22,244 nucleotides of DNA from contig JADNYV010000556.1 of NCBI GenBank assembly GCA_015501055.1, forward strand, positions 1-22,244, in the 5' to 3' direction. The number at the start of each line of letters is the position of its first letter. The stretch's first letter is position 1. Below, in pieces: positions 18,224-22,244 of the stretch. The stretch comes from Mucidula mucida (Eukaryota; Basidiomycota; Agaricomycetes; Agaricales; Physalacriaceae). The notes under the pieces were generated by a model. The model saw only the letters and a list, made by a program, of their open reading frames with translations, searched no databases and had not been told where the DNA came from. The position numbers were made by a program, and so were the translations under genes.

Positions 18224-20197
18224 TCATCGGCTAGCAGCTCGTACCTGTTGCGGTTCTGGAGATCAGCGAGTAACGCAAGAAGTGAGGAGGAAATTAACGA
18301 CGTAGCACCGGGCTCTTGGTTGCCGTGCTACCTCAGAGGTTTCGGTTGGCGCGATAACACCCAACCACTCTACAGTTGTACTGCCTGGTACACTGAAGTT
18401 GACGATGCTCTGCCTCAACCTCCTGCTGGAGAACAGGTTGGTGAGGCAGCCGAGACTATTAAAAATAACCCGCACCTGTTCCATGTTGGTACTCCCATTA
18501 ACGTCAACTGTCTTGAATCACTCCTAACTGTTCACCCCAATCAATCCTTCTGTGCGTCCGTAATGATTTCCTTGTGCGAGGGTTTCTGGCCATGGGCAAG
18601 GACGAGTCCAACAGATGAGTACCCAGTTACCTGGGACAACACATGGGCTACATTCCCTAGTGTGAGAGAGCGAGACTTTGTGAATGCTCAGTGTGAGGAA
18701 GAAGTAAAACTTAAGAGGCACTCACCTGCCTTTGGTCCCGATTTACTCCCGGGCATGTACTCTACACCAAATATTGCTGTCCCAAAGCCACGCTCCAACA
18801 ACCTTTGCATGGTCGCCAACCAATCTGTGGGCGACTTCTCTCAAAACACAATGATCGACAAAACAAAGACAAGAGGTGCAAGGATGGACTCACTTCTCAT
18901 CTTCATACCCATCCTTGTAGCCTTCATATGGGCGCATCCTGGCAACGAGTTTGTCCTCTGGAAGTCGGACGTTAAAGCTGCTTTCCGTCTTATTCCTATG
19001 CATCCTTTGTGACAAATCAAGCAAATTGTTACAGCGAATATGCCAACGACAAGTGACGCGCATGGTGGGGCAACAAACAAAACATTATGGCGGCATTACA
19101 TTGATTGGATGGTGTGTTTTGGCAGCAGTGGCTCACCTTGTGCCTGGGCTTCTGTGATGGGTTTGGTTATCTGGATTGCTATTTTTATCGCTCAGATTGT
19201 CGACCTTTGCTGCTATGTCGACGACAGCTACAGTATAGCACTTGTAGGTGACATGCAGTGGTATGAACCATATGGCCGTTTGTACCCTTCCAACCAAGTA
19301 AAACTGCTCAAGTTGTGGGACCACCTTGGCATACCACACAAACACTCGAAACAAGAATGGGGCCGGACTCTGACCATTATTGATTTCCACATTGATCCGA
19401 ACAACCTCACTGCCACTCTTCCAGAAGTTTCTAAGCTTGAACTTCTTAACTCCGTTCGTGTGTTCGCCGCCTCGCGCAGACGCACTTTGGCCAAATTCCA
19501 ACAACTGACTGGATGGGTCAATTGGTCTTTCAACATGTTCCCATTATTCAAGCCAGCACTCTGCAACGTGTATAACAAGATGGCGGGAAAATCTAAAGCC
19601 CACACCCAGATCTATCTCAATAAGGCAATATCTGAGGATCTTACATGGTTCGCGGCACATGTTGAGAAATCTTCTGGCATGCTGTTCTTTGCAAACCTTG
19701 ATTGGGACCCAAACGGCGACTATGACCTCTGCATTTTTTGTGATGCTTGCCTTGACGGGATGGGTTTCTGGATCCCTACTCTCAATCTTGGTTTCTTTGC
19801 CGTAGTTGACGGTGGTGACATGCGCGACAAGATTTTCTTCTGGGAGGCACTTTGTGTACTAAGTGCCCTTCATTGGTTCTCACTCTCACCTCTGTTGCGG
19901 CATGGGTTGCTTGAGCAACCAAGTCGGTTGACAATATTAACGGACAACACAAACACGGTTGACATCTTTTCCTCACTACACGCATCTCCGGAATACAACC
20001 ACATTCTGCGCGCCGCTGTTGACATATGCGTCCAGTTCAATATCGACATTCGTGTTCTCCATGTCCCCGGCGTTGACAATACTGTCGCTGACGCCATTTC
20101 ACACTCAGCCAGTGCCACCGCGCTGTTGCACGCCCCGGACCTCATTCTGGGCACTTTTCAACCCCCTTGTTTTATGCTGGGGGCAGCGAAAAAATGA
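18224..20197 (+). pseudogene. DIRS-type reverse transcriptase-RNase H, one in-frame stop
   Basis: This is the frame after gag. RT palm motifs seen are VLWKSDVKAAFRLIPMHP (first catalytic Asp) and CCYVDDSYSIAL (YVDD). Between them TGA at 19010-19012 replaces a residue that is Trp in relatives as I remember them; the frame continues unchanged afterwards to TGA at 20195-20197. The RNase H domain follows, with LCIFCDACLDGMGFW, FFWEALCVLSALHWF, LTILTDNTNTVDIFSSL and VLHVPGVDNTVADAISH, giving the expected Asp, Glu, Asp, Asp set. The upstream edge is approximate: the same frame is open from 16970 right across gag, but that part is Ser/Pro/Leu-rich and looks like an overlapping shadow. In a live element this enzyme copies the RNA genome to a circular DNA. 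Confidence 0.88.
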
Positions 20198-20219
20198 TTC
20201 CAATGTCCGCTACGGCTAG

Positions 20220-21170
20220 GCAGCCTCACCGCCTGCCTTGCCCATATCAGAGCTTGTCCACCTTTGCAGCATTGCTCTTGGTCTTGCTCTGGATACATCC
20301 TCCCACGTCATTTACACTTCTCACCTTAATTCTTACATCGCTTTTTGCTCCATGCATGAGCTCGCCCTTACACCCACTGCCGACACGCTCTCCCTCTATG
20401 TTGTCTACATGTTGTTCGAGATTGACCCGAAATCCGTTGGCACTTACCTCTCTGGGATTTGTAACAAGCTCGAGGATTTTTTCCCTGACATTCGTGCAAC
20501 GCGCAAATCTTGTCTGGTTGCGCAGACACTGGCCGGCTGCAAACGCTGGTGCGGAAAGCCCATTCAGCGTAAACAGCCACTTTCACGCGCGCATCTCCAA
20601 TGCGCTCGTACAAACCTATCTCACTCGTCCACACATGACGATGTCCTTTTCGTAGCCATGTTGTATACCGGCTTCGGCGCTCTTCTTCGCCCTGGCGAGT
20701 TAACTCAGCCGGACAACGCCCGCCTTCGTAACCTGAGGAAAATGGTGAAACGGACGTCTTTCTTCCAAGTCCGGGATGGATATGGCTTCATCCTTCCATA
20801 TCATAAGGCGGACCGCCTGTTCGAAGGCAACCATGTCATAGTCCACATGCGCCGTGATTTTGACCCTTTGCCCATTTTCTATTGCTACCTCACGCGCCGC
20901 AATGCATCTTTTCCTTTCCATCCCATGCTTTGGGTAAAAGCGGACGGCACTGTTCCCAACTGTCGGTGGTTCATCGCTCGTCTTCGCATCCTTGAACCGG
21001 ACTCATCCTTTGCCGGTCAGTCGTTGCACGCAGGATGAGCGACAGCTTTGGCTGAAGACGGTGTTGCACCGCATCTCATCCAAGCCGCCAGTCGATGGTC
21101 CTCGGAGACTTTTCAGATCTACATCAGGAAGAACCCCATGCTGCTGGAGGCAGCGATTTATGGCCATTGA
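20220..21170 (+). pseudogene. DIRS-type tyrosine recombinase, catalytically broken
   Basis: The frame opens at 20220, after a TAG, with no ATG before SMHELALTP, so the true start is uncertain (splicing or re-initiation). The first catalytic Arg region is seen as MLYTGFGALLRPGELTQPD. The second box should read HxxR but here reads GQSLHAG, so both His and Arg are replaced, and TGA follows at 21036-21038. Past this stop the frame is intact to 21168-21170 and includes RWSSETFQIYIRKNPMLLEA, where the Tyr of IYI is the likely nucleophile. The enzyme class joins the circular DNA copy to the chromosome. The start lies 22 bp after the end of the RT-RNase H frame. This protein could not be active as it stands. 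Confidence 0.85.
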
Positions 21171-21290
21171 CCCATTGGAAATTAACCCATCTTCCAAATC
21201 ACACCATCTTAGCCTCTTAGTGGTCCTCATTCCCAATACTATTTCCGACGACCTTTGGGTCGGTTCATGGCTACCTCGCGGGATCAGATG
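21171..21290. other. 3' tail of the DIRS-type element
   Basis: About 120 bp between the recombinase stop and the resumption of SPO22-like sequence. It contains a short inverted repeat (CCGAC...GTCGG, about 21245-21272). The expected terminal repeats are not recognisable by eye. Confidence 0.45.
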
Positions 21291-22244
21291 ATTAGCACAG
21301 TGCACTATGAGCGACAAGAGTAATCGATGACTGATCCCAGTCCCCAAACTGGCCTCGGTCGATGCCCGCTGCAAACAATGGCGGTGTACAGCAGTGACGA
21401 GAGCGCTACGAACATATTGATATGAAATTACTGATGTGTTGTGAGCCCAGACGTACTGTTGGTGGCTGATTGTTCACAGGTCTTGTAATACGCTATGTCA
21501 ACGCATCAGTACTACTCGACTAGGCGTGGAGGAAATATTTACTGAGTCAGACACGCCTCTGTCAATGCCATATGATCGACAATTGACTTGAATGCTTAGA
21601 GACAAATGTTTTGTTCGACCAAACATATGAAGCAGAACAGGCGTGTACCATTTAACAATGCAGACTCGTTAGCCTTGCGTCTCTTCAGGATTGCGAGTCG
21701 TAACCATCGAAGCTCTCCATATCCGGAGATTTCCTTGGTAGAGTAAGAATGAGGAGCACAGTTGCATGAAAGACATACAGGATCGCCTGCATCGCGCGCG
21801 CCATCAATGGACGGAATGAACTCGTCCAAGCCGCCTCCGCCTGATCATACAAGGCCGAAAGAAGTACGCCCTCGCTAGCGTGCGCAGAATAGAATATCTA
21901 TCAAAGTCAAGGATGCTCTCCTCAGAAAAGAGGCCAAAGATCACGAACCTTCAGTTTACCCATGTCAGACCATCATTTCTGAATCACATTCCGACAATGA
22001 AAATGCTTTCTGTAGCCACCCGACGGCTTCGGCAGGATTGGTGGGTAGGATAGTTTGCCCCGATGTCATGAATATAGGACGTCAACGTTGCGGCTGGATC
22101 CTTTCCAGTCTACAATTCCACATCAGTCATGGTCTTTTTGGCCTTGGGGAAATGAATCAGGACATGCACGGAGGAGACGACAAAGCCGTACCAGTCTCAC
22201 CATCTCTATTACGCGCCTTAACGCAGCCCCCACTTATAAAGCAC
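21291..22244 (-). pseudogene. SPO22: SPO22/ZIP4-like pseudogene, block 1 (N-terminal side, runs off the window)
   Basis: This is the upstream part on the minus strand; its start lies beyond 22244. Recognisable stretches in order are AEAVGWLQKAFSLSECDSEM (about 22035-21975), SILRTLARAYF (about 21900-21865), LDEFIPSIDGARDAGD (about 21830-21782), GELRWLRLAILKRRKANESA, and ALLN joined over a 60-nt intron to AFKSIVDHMALTEACLTQ. Then come VLQDL, TGA at 21476-21474 (Arg expected), TISHQ, a 51-nt intron (21456-21406 approximately), and ALVTAVHRHCLQRASTEASL with SHRLLLSLIVHCAN ending at 21291. Leucine-rich helical repeats and the phrase WLRLAILKRRK fit TPR proteins of the SPO22/ZIP4 family. TAA after CLTQ and at least two frame slips upstream show decay. 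The DIRS element follows directly. Confidence 0.75.

Larger units (their letters stand above)
16466..21290 (+). mobile_element. DIRS-type tyrosine-recombinase retrotransposon, decayed, ~4.8 kb
   Basis: The plus strand carries, in order, a gag-like frame with a Cys/His cluster, reverse transcriptase plus RNase H, and a tyrosine recombinase. This combination without integrase, protease or LTRs defines the DIRS order of retroelements. I see no methyltransferase domain, so it resembles the simpler PAT/DIRS branches. The boundaries are inferred from where SPO22-like coding sequence stops (21291) and resumes (16465), so the element is nested in that gene. About ten SPO22 residues may be missing at the junction. 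DIRS elements integrate by recombination and leave no target duplication; I see none. I could not identify the split direct or inverted terminal repeats expected for the order. All three frames contain stops. Confidence 0.85.

Noticed and set aside
20180..20200. Slippery A-run (GCGAAAAAATGA) as a programmed frameshift from RT into the recombinase
   Set aside because: The recombinase frame is closed by TAG at 20217-20219 just after it, so a shift here would not reach the recombinase in this copy.

Overview
The window looks like transposon-rich chromosomal DNA of a filamentous fungus, most likely a mushroom-forming basidiomycete (Agaricomycete). The evidence is many spliceable introns of about 43-65 nt (GTRNGT...YAG), eukaryotic gene structure on both strands, a Ty1/copia element, and a DIRS-type tyrosine-recombinase retroelement. 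There are no operons, tRNAs, rRNAs or CRISPR arrays. Almost every gene here is broken.

The main result is that most of the right-hand two thirds is one shattered gene. On the minus strand, from the right edge (22244) down to 7745, I can follow a gene resembling the meiosis protein SPO22/ZIP4 (TPR-rich, meiotic crossover control). It lies in four blocks: 21291-22244, 16053-16465, 14472-15143 and 7745-8966. Block 1 is separated from block 2 by a 4.8-kb DIRS-like element (about 16466-21290, plus strand). Blocks 2 and 3 are separated by about 0.9 kb holding a fragment of an unrecognised protein gene. Block 3 is cut from block 4 by a 5500-bp Ty1/copia element (8967-14466, minus strand) with 240-bp LTRs and a 5-bp ATATA target duplication, which entered inside a codon run. 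The host gene also carries several in-frame stops and frameshifts of its own.

Left part: three degenerate copies of an unrecognised intron-containing gene ('gene A') lie at 232-1043, 1263-3059 and 5630-6746. A pair of nearly identical inverted arms of about 1.35 kb (3616-4967 and 6850-8201, spacer about 1.88 kb) flanks the third copy. Each arm carries the 3' end of the SPO22-like pseudogene with the same lesions, so the duplication came after the gene was damaged. The outer end of the left arm is fused in frame to an exon belonging to the gene A unit.

The differences I noted between the arms, between the two LTRs and at many stop codons are mostly C-to-T/G-to-A transitions, often at CpG. That suggests methylation-driven or RIP-like decay. 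Both retroelements appear inactive: the copia polyprotein has one stop and a probable RNase H Asp-to-Asn change; the DIRS-like element has stops in gag, RT and recombinase and has lost the recombinase HxxR motif. No gene here works together with its neighbours in a pathway; the window records successive insertion, duplication and decay.
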